From assembly GCA_003170035.1 (NCBI GenBank), contig PMZX01000224.1, positions 1,409 to 8,951 on the forward strand: a stretch of 7,543 nt of DNA, given 5' to 3'. Below are positions 1 through 6,583 of the stretch, piece after piece. The translations under genes and the position numbers were made by a program. The notes under the pieces are model-generated. The model saw only the letters and a program-made list of their open reading frames with translations, searched no databases and was not told the origin of the DNA. Within the stretch, counting starts at the first letter, position 1; every line of letters begins with the position of its first letter. This stretch comes from Myxococcales bacterium (GTDB lineage Bacteria > Myxococcota_A > Polyangia > Fen-1088).

Positions 1-501
1 CCGGGCTCGCCGCGCGGGATCGACGAGATAGTCGATGTTGTCCAGCGTACGCTCGAGCCGCAGCCCCATGACCGCCTCGTACTTGGCTGGATCCAGGGTA
101 TTGAGGCTGATGAAGAGATGGTCGATGCCCACGCCCTGCAACTCGTCGACCCGCTTGGGCACCAGAGCGAAGCCGTTGGTGTAGAGCCGCAGCTTGGTGG
201 CCGGTAACCGCACGCGCAGGTACTTCAGACGCGGGACAATCTGCGGATCCATGAACGGCTCGCCGTTGAGGAACGGCTCGATGGACTGCACCTGGAAGCT
301 GGCACAGTCGTCGATGATCTTTCGGTAGAGATCGTCGGACATCGCCGCGCGATCGCGATTCATGATGCTGTTGGGACAGAACGCGCACTTGGCGTTGCAC
401 GCGTTGGTGGTCTCGATGGCGACCAGGCGCGGAACCTCGCGCTTGTCGTGCATGTGTTGAAGTTCGTTCAACTCTGTGGTCGGAAGGTGGCGGTTATTCA
501 T
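1..501 (-). CDS. Radical SAM domain protein (partial, C-terminus outside window)
   Basis: This is the first 167 codons of a gene that leaves the window at its left edge. Translation of the minus strand from the ATG at 501 gives MNNRHLPTTELNELQHMHDK and onward. The signature CNAKCAFC (Cys35, Cys39, Cys42; CxxxCxxC) should bind the [4Fe-4S] cluster that cleaves S-adenosylmethionine to a 5'-deoxyadenosyl radical. A GEP motif at residues 80-82, usual for SAM contact, and a YTNG strand motif near residue 108 fit the radical SAM barrel. The remainder, possibly a SPASM or other C-terminal domain that would indicate the substrate, is missing, so the reaction cannot be named. There is no good Shine-Dalgarno before this ATG; Met17 (ATG at 453) is an alternative start. 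The gene is divergent from the Gfo/Idh oxidoreductase at 793 across 291 bp. The family call is firm; the function is unknown. Confidence 0.9.
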   Translation of the reverse strand, partial: MNNRHLPTTELNELQHMHDKREVPRLVAIETTNACNAKCAFCPNSIMNRDRAAMSDDLYRKIIDDCASFQVQSIEPFLNGEPFMDPQIVPRLKYLRVRLPATKLRLYTNGFALVPKRVDELQGVGIDHLFISLNTLDPAKYEAVMGLRLERTLDNIDYLVDPARRAR

Positions 502-792
502 CAGAAGAGGTGAGGAACCCGGCGGGCAACAGCGCGGGGCTGCCGGTCTAGCCTACGTGCCGCCAAGGCGAAGTCCAAGTGCAACCTAGACTCTTGCCGA
601 CATGGGCCAGGCTCGCGCGGAGATCGTCCAGCTATCGAGACCGGCGCCCAGGCCCCGTCTCCAGCTCTGGAGAATTCTCCTGAGATTCTTGCCCCGGTGT
701 CCTGATTTCCCAACCGCGCCATCCTGTTCAGCTTTGGTCCCCGACGGAAGTGGTTTCCCGACACGCAATCTCGTGCTAGCAATCCCCGGAAC
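502..792. other. Divergent intergenic region between the radical SAM and oxidoreductase genes
   Basis: These 291 bp separate two divergently transcribed genes and should hold both promoters. Short open frames cross it on both strands (501-794 minus, 602-796 plus), but their translations are Arg/Pro-rich, resemble no family I know and lack ribosome binding sites, so I do not call genes. The one clear structure is the palindrome at 665-684. I found no convincing -35/-10 pair on either strand; TTGGAC-N17-TAGGCT on the minus strand upstream of the radical SAM gene is only a weak match. Confidence 0.6.
665..684. promoter_or_regulatory. Candidate operator: 20-bp near-perfect palindrome
   Basis: CTCTGGAGAATTCTCCTGAG reads the same on both strands except for one symmetric position (T at 668 and T at 681). 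The inner 12 bp, GGAGAATTCTCC, are perfect. It lies inside the divergent gap, about 110 bp before the oxidoreductase start and about 165 bp before the radical SAM start. That size and symmetry suit a homodimeric helix-turn-helix regulator. No T-run follows, so it is not an intrinsic terminator. No regulator gene is present in the window. The role is inferred. Confidence 0.4.
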
Positions 793-1947
793 ATGACGCG
801 ACCACTGCGCGGTGCAATAGTCGGCTACGGATTCATCGCTGGCCGAGGCCACGCGCCGACCTATGCCAAGCACATGGGTAACGGCCGGGCAGTCGAGATC
901 ACAGCCATTGCCGACATCTGTGAGGCCCGTCGCCAGGCCGCGCACGAGATGTTTCCCTTGGCGCGCGTGTACCCGAACCATGCCTCGCTGCTCGCCGCCG
1001 AGGCTGGGGAGCTGGATTTTCTGGATATCGCAACGCCGCCGGTTGACCACGCCGAGATCGCGCGCGCTGCGCTCGGCCGGGGGCTGCACGTGCTGTGCGA
1101 GAAGCCCATGGCGACCACGGCGGAGGACGCCCGGGCCATGCTCAAGCACGCGCGCGAAGCTCGCCGGGTCATCTTCCCTTGCCACAACTACAAACATGCG
1201 CCGGTGGTCAAGGTCGTGCGCAGCATCCTGAACGAGGGAGTCATCGGCCCCGTGCACCTGGTGACCATGCAGACGTTCCGCAACACGCACGCCAAGGGCG
1301 TAGAGGAATGGCGGCCTGATTGGCGCCGCGAACGCGCCCTATCGGGCGGCGGTATCGCCATGGATCACGGCAGCCATACCTTCTACCTGGCCTTTGACTG
1401 GATGGCAGCCTACCCCACGACGCTCACCGCACATTCTTCAACCACCAACGGGCACGACACCGAGGATGTCTTCGGCTGCACCTTGACCTTCCCGACCGGC
1501 GTGGTGTCGGCCCACCTTTCGTGGACCGCGGGTGTGCGCAAGGTCATGTACACCCTGCATGGCAACAAAGGGGCGATCCGGGTTGAAGACGAGGACGTCG
1601 AACTCGCGGTGCTGGAAGCCGGGCCGGGCGTGGTCGAGCCGGGATCGCCGGGTCAGTGGCGTTTCGAGCACCGGGTGGCGCGCTCTGACTGGATGGATGC
1701 CAGTCACACCGGCTGGTTCGGCTCGCTGTTTGACGAGTTCCGCGGCGCCATCGCGCGCAGCGAGTACGTGGGTAAGGACGCCATGGAAGCCTGCCTCTGT
1801 ATTGAACTCATCGAACGCGCCTACCGATCCGCTGCCGAGGGCAGCCGCCTGGTCGACCTGCTTGACGGCAGCATCGATCGGCCGGCACGTCTGCGCGTCC
1901 CGCGCCCGCTGCTAGGGCCAGGCCGCGAAGCCGAGGACCTGGCGTAG
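793..1947 (+). CDS. Gfo/Idh/MocA family NAD(P)-dependent oxidoreductase
   Basis: This 384-residue cytosolic protein has the usual length and order of the Gfo/Idh/MocA family. The N-terminal Rossmann fold opens with GAIVGYGFIAGRGH (residues 7-20, GxGxIA nucleotide-binding loop), and Asp41 ends the second strand in ITAIAD. The family motif CEKPM (102-106) contains the likely catalytic Lys104. The C-terminal alpha/beta domain begins after about residue 125 and carries GGGIAMDHGSH (185-195), in which Asp191 and His195 match the conserved active-site pair. Family members oxidise or reduce a hydroxyl of a sugar, cyclitol or derivative using NAD(P); the substrate cannot be read from sequence. The ATG at 793 starts only six codons before the Rossmann strand, which supports it, although no Shine-Dalgarno is visible. 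The gene ends 25 bp from the convergent phosphomutase gene. A 234-codon antisense frame (586-1290) is a shadow. Confidence 0.9.
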   Translation: MTRPLRGAIVGYGFIAGRGHAPTYAKHMGNGRAVEITAIADICEARRQAAHEMFPLARVYPNHASLLAAEAGELDFLDIATPPVDHAEIARAALGRGLHVLCEKPMATTAEDARAMLKHAREARRVIFPCHNYKHAPVVKVVRSILNEGVIGPVHLVTMQTFRNTHAKGVEEWRPDWRRERALSGGGIAMDHGSHTFYLAFDWMAAYPTTLTAHSSTTNGHDTEDVFGCTLTFPTGVVSAHLSWTAGVRKVMYTLHGNKGAIRVEDEDVELAVLEAGPGVVEPGSPGQWRFEHRVARSDWMDASHTGWFGSLFDEFRGAIARSEYVGKDAMEACLCIELIERAYRSAAEGSRLVDLLDGSIDRPARLRVPRPLLGPGREAEDLA

Positions 1948-1972
1948 GCGCGCCGGAGCCGAAAAGAGCGCT

Positions 1973-3199
1973 TCAGGGAATCGTCGAACTGAAGAGCAGA
2001 TCCATGAGAGACCTGCCCCGGAGGCCACGGTACCGGCCGGCCGCGCAGGTGGCTTCGTTGTAGCTTCGCAGGGTCGGATCACCGGACACGCCTTCGCCGC
2101 AAACCATGAACGGAACTGGGTCGCGCGTGTGCTTGCGTAGCTTGACCGGCACCGGATGGTCGGGCAGCACCATGATGCGCAGCTTGTCGGTGTGGACCTT
2201 GCGGTACTCGTCGAGGAAAACCTTGATCAGCCGGGCGTCGCAGTCCTCGATGCCCTTGATCTTGTTGGGCAGGTCGCCCAGATGGCCGCATTCGTCCACC
2301 GCCTCGACGTGGACATAGACGAAGTCGTTGCGGCGTAGAAGGTCGACGGCCGCGGCCGCCTTGTTCTCGTAGTTGGTGTCGAGGAAGCCGGTTGCGCCCT
2401 CGGGCCGCAGCGACTCCATCTCGCCCAGCAGGCCCAGCCCCAGGATCACGTCGACCGCAGAAATGATGCCGCCCTTCTTGCCATGCAGTTTCTCGAATGA
2501 CGGCATCTGCGGCTTGCGGCCGCCCGACCACGGCCAGATGAGATTTGCCGGGTTCTTGCCCTCTGCCCGCCGCTGCACGTTGACGGGATGGTCTTCCAGG
2601 ATCTCGCGTGACCGCCAGACGAGCCGGCGCAGAAGCTCGGCCGTGGGCTCGGCCTCGGGCTTGGCTGCCCGAGGCAGAATCTTCTGCCAGTTCAGGCCGT
2701 GGGACGAATCCGGCTTGTCGTAGGCCACGTCAGCGGAGAATTCCGTGCCGACAAGGTAGAGGATGTGGCGATAGGAAACGCCCTTCTTGAACCGAATCTT
2801 CTCCGTACCGAGCTTTTCCGACAGAAACGCAATGATTGCCGCTGCCTCCGGCTCCGAGATGTGGCCCGCTGAGTAGTCTTCGAGGATGTCGCCCTTGACC
2901 GTGATGATGTTCATGCGGAAAGCCACGGTTTGATCGTCGAGCGGCACGCCCAGGCCGTAGCTCTCAATTGCCCCGCGGCCGGTGTACGCGCTGGCCAGGT
3001 CCCAGCCCAGCACGGACATGTTGGCCACGTCGGACGAGGTCGGGAACGCCTCGGGCAGAGTCACGAAGGTGCCGAACTGCGCCGCCTGCGCCAACCGGTC
3101 AAGGCTGGGTGTATGTGCGATCTCGACCGGCGTCTTGCCACCCAGCTCGGGCAGCGGGTAGTCGGCCATGCCATCGATGAGAAAAACCACGTATTTCAT
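1973..3199 (-). CDS. apgM: Cofactor-independent phosphoglycerate mutase, archaeal type / proposed homoserine kinase
   Basis: This 408-residue enzyme belongs to the alkaline phosphatase superfamily, not to the GpmI or GpmA types. The metal and catalytic residues are present: Asp9 in LIDGMAD, Ser56 in SSDVAN (the phosphorylated Ser), Asp302 and His306 in DECGH, Asp347-His348 in LPDHPVPV, and His357 in KHTRDP. The middle segment NPANLIWPWSGGRKP (216-230) and ATGFLDTNYENK (269-280) are typical of the bacterial subgroup annotated either as ApgM, interconverting 2- and 3-phosphoglycerate, or as a proposed homoserine kinase of threonine synthesis. The sequence does not decide between them, and no threonine gene lies nearby. 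I start at ATG 3199 because the family begins directly with MKYVVFLIDGMAD; an open frame extends upstream to 3271 but adds 24 residues with no family match. A weak purine-rich GGGAAGG lies about 13 nt upstream. The usual Gly before the catalytic Ser is Ser55 here. Confidence 0.9.
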   Translation of the reverse strand: MKYVVFLIDGMADYPLPELGGKTPVEIAHTPSLDRLAQAAQFGTFVTLPEAFPTSSDVANMSVLGWDLASAYTGRGAIESYGLGVPLDDQTVAFRMNIITVKGDILEDYSAGHISEPEAAAIIAFLSEKLGTEKIRFKKGVSYRHILYLVGTEFSADVAYDKPDSSHGLNWQKILPRAAKPEAEPTAELLRRLVWRSREILEDHPVNVQRRAEGKNPANLIWPWSGGRKPQMPSFEKLHGKKGGIISAVDVILGLGLLGEMESLRPEGATGFLDTNYENKAAAAVDLLRRNDFVYVHVEAVDECGHLGDLPNKIKGIEDCDARLIKVFLDEYRKVHTDKLRIMVLPDHPVPVKLRKHTRDPVPFMVCGEGVSGDPTLRSYNEATCAAGRYRGLRGRSLMDLLFSSTIP

Positions 3200-3271
3200 G
3201 GTGTCGGTTTCGCCTTCCCGGCCTTGCATAGCACGGCCCTGGCGTGTCGCCGAGGCAAGCATCTTGGGCAC

Positions 3272-3290
3272 GGGCGACCTGCGGTCGCCC
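3272..3290. repeat. Perfect 8-bp inverted repeat with 3-nt loop upstream of the phosphomutase gene
   Basis: GGGCGACC (3272-3279), loop TGC, GGTCGCCC (3283-3290). The GC-rich stem lies 73 bp upstream of the phosphomutase start, between two divergent genes. No T-run follows on either strand, so it is not a standard terminator. If the phosphomutase transcript begins upstream of it, the hairpin would sit in the 5' leader. It could also be a protein-binding site. The structure is seen directly; any role is inferred. Confidence 0.45.
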
Positions 3291-3367
3291 TGCGGACGCG
3301 CGCCTCCGCCGCGGCCTCCCGACTCCGAATTCCCAGACGCCTACCATGTGGGGCGTCACGATAGTTC

Positions 3368-3395
3368 TTGACGGCTGCCTTCGCTCGGATATCCT
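3368..3395 (+). promoter_or_regulatory. Candidate sigma-70 promoter of the outer-membrane-type protein gene
   Basis: TTGACG (3368-3373) matches the -35 consensus at five of six positions and TATCCT (3390-3395) the -10 at four of six, with a 16-bp spacer. Transcription would start near 3402, giving a leader of about 50 nt that contains the Shine-Dalgarno at 3436-3441. A second box, TGTTATACC (3422-3430), looks like an extended -10 but would start transcription on top of the ribosome binding site, so it is less likely. Confidence 0.4.
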
Positions 3396-3435
3396 GGCCA
3401 CTCTCGAACATTGTCCGGATGTGTTATACCGTAAT

Positions 3436-3441
3436 GGAGGG
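3436..3441 (+). promoter_or_regulatory. Shine-Dalgarno that fixes the start of the outer-membrane-type protein
   Basis: GGAGGG ends 10 nt before ATG 3452. It selects that codon over the in-frame upstream ATG codons of the longer open frame (from 3368), which lack both a ribosome binding site and a signal-peptide-like N-terminus. Confidence 0.7.
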
Positions 3442-3451
3442 AAATCTACCG

Positions 3452-4378
3452 ATGCGAAAGAACATTGCGATCCTGTCGATTCTTGCCACGAGCCTGATGT
3501 CCTTTGCAGCTATGGCGCAAACCGAAGCTGCAGCGCCTCCGGAAGGGGCCCCACCGGTCGACAATGCGCCTGCTGCAACACCCGCGGCCGCTCCAGAGGC
3601 GGCTCCCGCGCCCGTAGCCGCGCCTGCTGCGGCACCTGCTGGCTATCCAGATGAGTACGCCCTGCGGCCGCTCACTCTCTCAGCCATGACCTTCCAGGGC
3701 AGCTTGCCGGTTGTCATCAATCTTTCCAAGAGCGCAGTGGCGAAGCCCGTGTGGATTCCGCTCGATCTGCGCTTTGGCGTGACCAATGAGCTCGAGGTGT
3801 TCGTGAACCATGGCATTCCCGGCGGCTCCCTGATTGAGGGTCAAGGCCTCTGCCTGGGTGGCACAAGTCGAGGTTGCGAGAAGGCATACAACAACGTCAA
3901 TCTTGGCGGGGTCTACTCGTTCCTCAAGAACAGCGGCGTGGAGCTGGGTGGCTTGATCGCCCTCGATTTCAGGCGAATCTCTGACCCAATGAATTTCGCC
4001 GTCGACGTGGGCGTTGCCTTCAAGTACGTCGCCGCGCCTGTCTCCGTCAAGCTGGTTCCTCAGATTGGCATCGGCATCAACAAGCGCAGTGCGGGCAACA
4101 AGGAAGAGCTCGCGGTACCACTCCAGATCGCGGTCCAGGCGGCGGCGCCGATCGCTGTGTTCCTCGACACGGGCATCTTTGGAGCCACGACGGATTTCGG
4201 TAAGAACTACTATGTTCCCGTCGGCATCGGCGCCAGCTATCTCGCGATGCACGGCCTCGATGTGGGCCTTGAGTTCATGTTCCCAAGGCTGGTGGAAGGC
4301 GACAATATCAAAGCGTTGTTCGGAAATGCGGCTGACAGCCGCGAGATCATGCTCTTCGCCTCTTGGCGCAGCCAGTAG
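3452..4378 (+). CDS. Secreted, probably outer-membrane beta-barrel protein with Ala/Pro-rich linker
   Basis: The 308-residue product starts with a clear signal peptide (MRKN, a hydrophobic stretch, then AMA before QTE), with predicted signal peptidase I cleavage after about residue 22. Residues 23-64 are almost entirely Ala, Pro and Glu, a flexible linker of the kind often found in periplasmic spacers. From about 67 to 308 the protein is a series of alternating polar/hydrophobic, Gly-rich segments (for example LDLRFGVTNELEVFV, VELGGLIALDF, YYVPVGIGASYLAM, LDVGLEFMFP), as expected for amphipathic strands of a small outer-membrane barrel. It ends in an aromatic-containing strand, IMLFASWRSQ. 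Cys134 and Cys142 could form a loop disulfide after export. I know no named family and assign no function. The start is set by the GGAGGG ribosome binding site. It is monocistronic: own promoter, followed by a terminator. A lipid-independent periplasmic sensor is a less likely alternative. Confidence 0.8.
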   Translation: MRKNIAILSILATSLMSFAAMAQTEAAAPPEGAPPVDNAPAATPAAAPEAAPAPVAAPAAAPAGYPDEYALRPLTLSAMTFQGSLPVVINLSKSAVAKPVWIPLDLRFGVTNELEVFVNHGIPGGSLIEGQGLCLGGTSRGCEKAYNNVNLGGVYSFLKNSGVELGGLIALDFRRISDPMNFAVDVGVAFKYVAAPVSVKLVPQIGIGINKRSAGNKEELAVPLQIAVQAAAPIAVFLDTGIFGATTDFGKNYYVPVGIGASYLAMHGLDVGLEFMFPRLVEGDNIKALFGNAADSREIMLFASWRSQ

Positions 4379-4401
4379 TCGCTACGCATAGCTAGACTCA
4401 C

Positions 4402-4440
4402 AAGCCCGGCGCTCCGAAAGGGGCACCGGGCTTTTTCTTT
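4402..4440 (+). terminator. Rho-independent terminator after the outer-membrane-type protein gene
   Basis: AAGCCCGG (4402-4409) pairs perfectly with CCGGGCTT (4426-4433). Inside, GCTCC pairs with GGGGC (one G-T) and closes a GAAA tetraloop, with a single C/A mismatch between the two stems. The tract TTTTTCTTT follows immediately. It lies 24 bp after the stop at 4378. On the minus strand, where the convergent aminotransferase gene ends at 4449, the same stem is followed by TTGTGAG, so it would work poorly in that direction. Confidence 0.9.
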
Positions 4441-4448
4441 GTCCGCTG

Positions 4449-5813
4449 CTACACGAACCAGCGCTCGCGGTCCACGCGATCAAACACCTCGCGCAGCACG
4501 GCCAGGCCGTTCTTCGCGGTGGCCTCGTCGACGGTCAGCGCGGGCTGGATGCGGAAGTTGGCGGCGTAGGCCATGGTCAGCAGGCCCCGCCGCACGCACT
4601 CGTGGAAGATGCGCTCGGTCACCGGCCGTGGCAGCGGTTCCTTGCTGGCCTTGTCCTTGACCAGCTCCACGCGCATGAACAAGCCGGCGCCCTGAACGCA
4701 GCCCACGAAGGGATAGCGCTCCACGAAGCCCTCCAGCTCGCGCAGCATGGCCGCGCCGACCTGGGCCGAGTTCTCCACCAGGCGCTCCTCCGCGATGATC
4801 TTGAGCGCCGTGGCCCCGGCCATGGCGCCGAGCGGATTGCCGCCGTAGCTCGACGACGATCCCGAGGGATTGCTCCACGGCTTGGCTGCCGAGATCTCGT
4901 CGGTGGTCACGATGCCCGAAAGTGGGAACCCGCCGCCAAAGGCCTTGCCCACGGTCATGATGTCAGGCACCACGCCGCTGTGGTCCACGCCGAAGTTGCG
5001 GCCGGTGCGGCCCAGCCCGGTGATCATCTCGTCGGCGATGAGCAGCGCACCCAGGTCGTGGGCCATCTCGCGCACGGCCGGCAGGAACTCCTTGGGCGGG
5101 ATGACGTTGCCAGATGTGCCCTGCATGGGCTCGACAATCACGGCCGCGACAGATCCCGCGCTGCTCATGCGAATCTGCTTGCGCGCCAGTTCAACGCAGT
5201 CGAGCGAGCAACCAGGATAGGACAGCTTGAGCGGACAGCGGTAGCAGTCCGCGTAGGGGACGCAATGTGAGCCTGGCAGCATGGGCCCCAGCTTCTCTTT
5301 GAAACGCGAGCCCATGAGCGAGAGCACGCCCATGGTCTTGCCGTGAAAGCCGCCCCAGAAGCTGACGAACTCGTGCTTGCCGGTGTGGCACTTGGCCAGG
5401 CGCAGGGCGCTCTCCACCGCCTCGGCCCCGCTGGAATAGAGCTGCAACCGGTGCAGCTTGGGCGAGGGTGAGAATGTGGCCAGGCGCTCGCACAGCTCGA
5501 CGCGCGCCACGCTGGTGAGTGCCCCCACCGACACACGTGCCACCTGATCCTGCAACGCCTTGACGTAGACGGGGTGCGAGTGCCCGAGAGCGTTGACCGC
5601 GATGCCGCCGATGAAGTCGAGGTAGGTGTTGCCGTCGACGTCGGTGATGGCGCTGCCGCGCGCATCGGCCACGGCGATCCCGGCCATGAGCGCATAGCCC
5701 TGCAGGCCAGGTGCGATGTGAGCATCCTCGCGCTGGCGCAACGCCTGGCTGCGTGGGCCAGGAACTACGCTGACGATGTTGGGCTTCTGGTTCTTGGGCT
5801 GCGACGGGTTCAT
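4449..5813 (-). CDS. Class III PLP-dependent aminotransferase (GABA / acetylornithine aminotransferase-like)
   Basis: This 454-residue fold-type I aminotransferase transfers an amino group, usually from an omega-amino donor, to a 2-oxo acid with pyridoxal phosphate. Visible family motifs: the start VPGPRSQALRQRE; DVDGNTYLDFIGGIAVNALGH (58-78, substrate-side segment); SSGAEAVESALRLAK (127-141, phosphate-binding turn); FWGGFHGKT (152-160); Asp261 in IADEMITGLGRTG, which contacts the PLP ring nitrogen; and Lys290 in TVGKAFGGGFPLSG, the Schiff-base lysine. An insert near residues 188-206 has four cysteines, Cys190, Cys193, Cys202 and Cys206 (CxxC-x8-CxxxC), which also occur in a subset of related bacterial enzymes as far as I recall. 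The substrate is not determined. The ATG at 5813 overlaps the TGA of the phosphatidyltransferase gene (ATGA), and no Shine-Dalgarno is seen, so translation is probably coupled. The length is normal and there is no frameshift. Confidence 0.92.
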   Translation of the reverse strand: MNPSQPKNQKPNIVSVVPGPRSQALRQREDAHIAPGLQGYALMAGIAVADARGSAITDVDGNTYLDFIGGIAVNALGHSHPVYVKALQDQVARVSVGALTSVARVELCERLATFSPSPKLHRLQLYSSGAEAVESALRLAKCHTGKHEFVSFWGGFHGKTMGVLSLMGSRFKEKLGPMLPGSHCVPYADCYRCPLKLSYPGCSLDCVELARKQIRMSSAGSVAAVIVEPMQGTSGNVIPPKEFLPAVREMAHDLGALLIADEMITGLGRTGRNFGVDHSGVVPDIMTVGKAFGGGFPLSGIVTTDEISAAKPWSNPSGSSSSYGGNPLGAMAGATALKIIAEERLVENSAQVGAAMLRELEGFVERYPFVGCVQGAGLFMRVELVKDKASKEPLPRPVTERIFHECVRRGLLTMAYAANFRIQPALTVDEATAKNGLAVLREVFDRVDRERWFV

Positions 5814-6583
5814 GCGGTGCGCGCCCGAAGGGAATCGGCGATGCGGAAGAGTCGCCGGACAGCGGACACGTTGGTCACTGTTGCTACCACCAAAATGGCC
5901 AGCTCGATGGGGATTTCTCGACTTAGGTAAAGCGGTGAGCCCCGTGTCACGGAAGGCCAGAGAAGGGCCGCGAGAGGAACAAAAGCACAGCCGAAGATCA
6001 AGTACACGGCGCGCTCGGCCCGGCGCATCGCCCCTCTGGGCGGCGCAACGCCCAGTGCCTCGGCCTTGGCCGTGGCGTAGCTGACCATGAATGACCCCAG
6101 AATCGCACCCAGGGTCAGGATCTGAATGACCGGCGTGTCGCGGAAGTAGAATACCAAGCCGGCCAGAAGGAAAAACTCCACGTAGCGATCCACCGTGGCA
6201 TCGAACAGCTCGCCCAGGTCAGAGGTCAGTCTCAGATGGCGCGCCAGGATGCCGTCGAGCATGTCGCAAAACGCGGAGGCAGTGGCCAGCAGGGCGCCCA
6301 GACCAAAGTGCCCGCGCGCCAGGGCCACGCCCGAGAGCAGTGCCGGAACCAGGGAGAACGCGGTGATGGTGTTGGGCATCACGCGCAGGGTAAGCAGTAC
6401 CCGCACCAGCGGGCCAAACAGAACGTAGGTGGCCTCCATCGCGCCACGGCCCAGCATGACCCCGCCATGGCCTTCCAGCCGTGCGTTGGAAGCCCGCTTG
6501 CCCACCACGAAGAGAGCCAGGTAAGCGACTACGACGCTCAGGATGAAAGCGTAGAGCAGCAGGGCACAGACGAGGTCGAGCAT
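5810..6583 (-). CDS. CDP-alcohol phosphatidyltransferase family membrane protein
   Basis: This 257-residue integral membrane enzyme has the complete family signature DG-x2-AR-x8-G-x3-D-x3-D: Asp107, Asp110-Gly111, Ala114-Arg115, Gly124, Asp128 and Asp132. The Asp residues bind the divalent metal and the CDP-diacylglycerol (or other CDP-alcohol) substrate. Hydrophobic segments lie at about 2-27, 74-104, 135-146, 152-172, 192-211 and 226-240, giving roughly six helices. SYATAKAEALG (168-178) and RRAERAVYLIFG (187-198) resemble the phosphatidylinositol-phosphate/phosphatidylglycerophosphate synthase branch, but the acceptor alcohol is not settled. The open frame reaches a TTG at 6700; I chose ATG 6583 because the first membrane helix begins there and the extra 39 residues look unlike the family. 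No Shine-Dalgarno precedes it, so initiation may be leaderless or nearly so. It is the first gene of a two-gene unit with the aminotransferase. Confidence 0.88.
   Translation of the reverse strand: MLDLVCALLLYAFILSVVVAYLALFVVGKRASNARLEGHGGVMLGRGAMEATYVLFGPLVRVLLTLRVMPNTITAFSLVPALLSGVALARGHFGLGALLATASAFCDMLDGILARHLRLTSDLGELFDATVDRYVEFFLLAGLVFYFRDTPVIQILTLGAILGSFMVSYATAKAEALGVAPPRGAMRRAERAVYLIFGCAFVPLAALLWPSVTRGSPLYLSREIPIELAILVVATVTNVSAVRRLFRIADSLRARTA

Noticed and set aside
586..1290. 234-codon open frame on the minus strand opposite the Gfo/Idh gene
   Set aside because: The sense frame has all family motifs; the antisense product is low in order-forming residues and matches no family I know.
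3200..3271. 24-residue N-terminal extension of the phosphomutase
   Set aside because: Family members begin with the MKYVVFLIDGMAD strand; the extension is Gly/Arg/Gln-rich and not signal-like.
3422..3430. Extended -10 box TGTTATACC as the promoter of the surface protein gene
   Set aside because: Transcription would begin on top of the Shine-Dalgarno at 3436-3441, leaving it out of the mRNA, and no -35 is present.
4402..4440. Bidirectional use of the terminator for the convergent aminotransferase gene
   Set aside because: On the minus strand the stem is followed by TTGTGAG, not a U-rich tract, so efficient termination in that direction is not supported.
4602..5270. 222-codon open frame on the plus strand opposite the aminotransferase
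   Set aside because: Antisense shadow of a gene with a complete PLP active site; composition is His/Arg/Ala-rich and there is no ribosome binding site.
4449..6583. Phosphonolipid biosynthesis cluster
   Set aside because: An aminotransferase and a CDP-alcohol phosphatidyltransferase occur in such clusters, but no PEP mutase, phosphonopyruvate decarboxylase or cytidylyltransferase is visible here.
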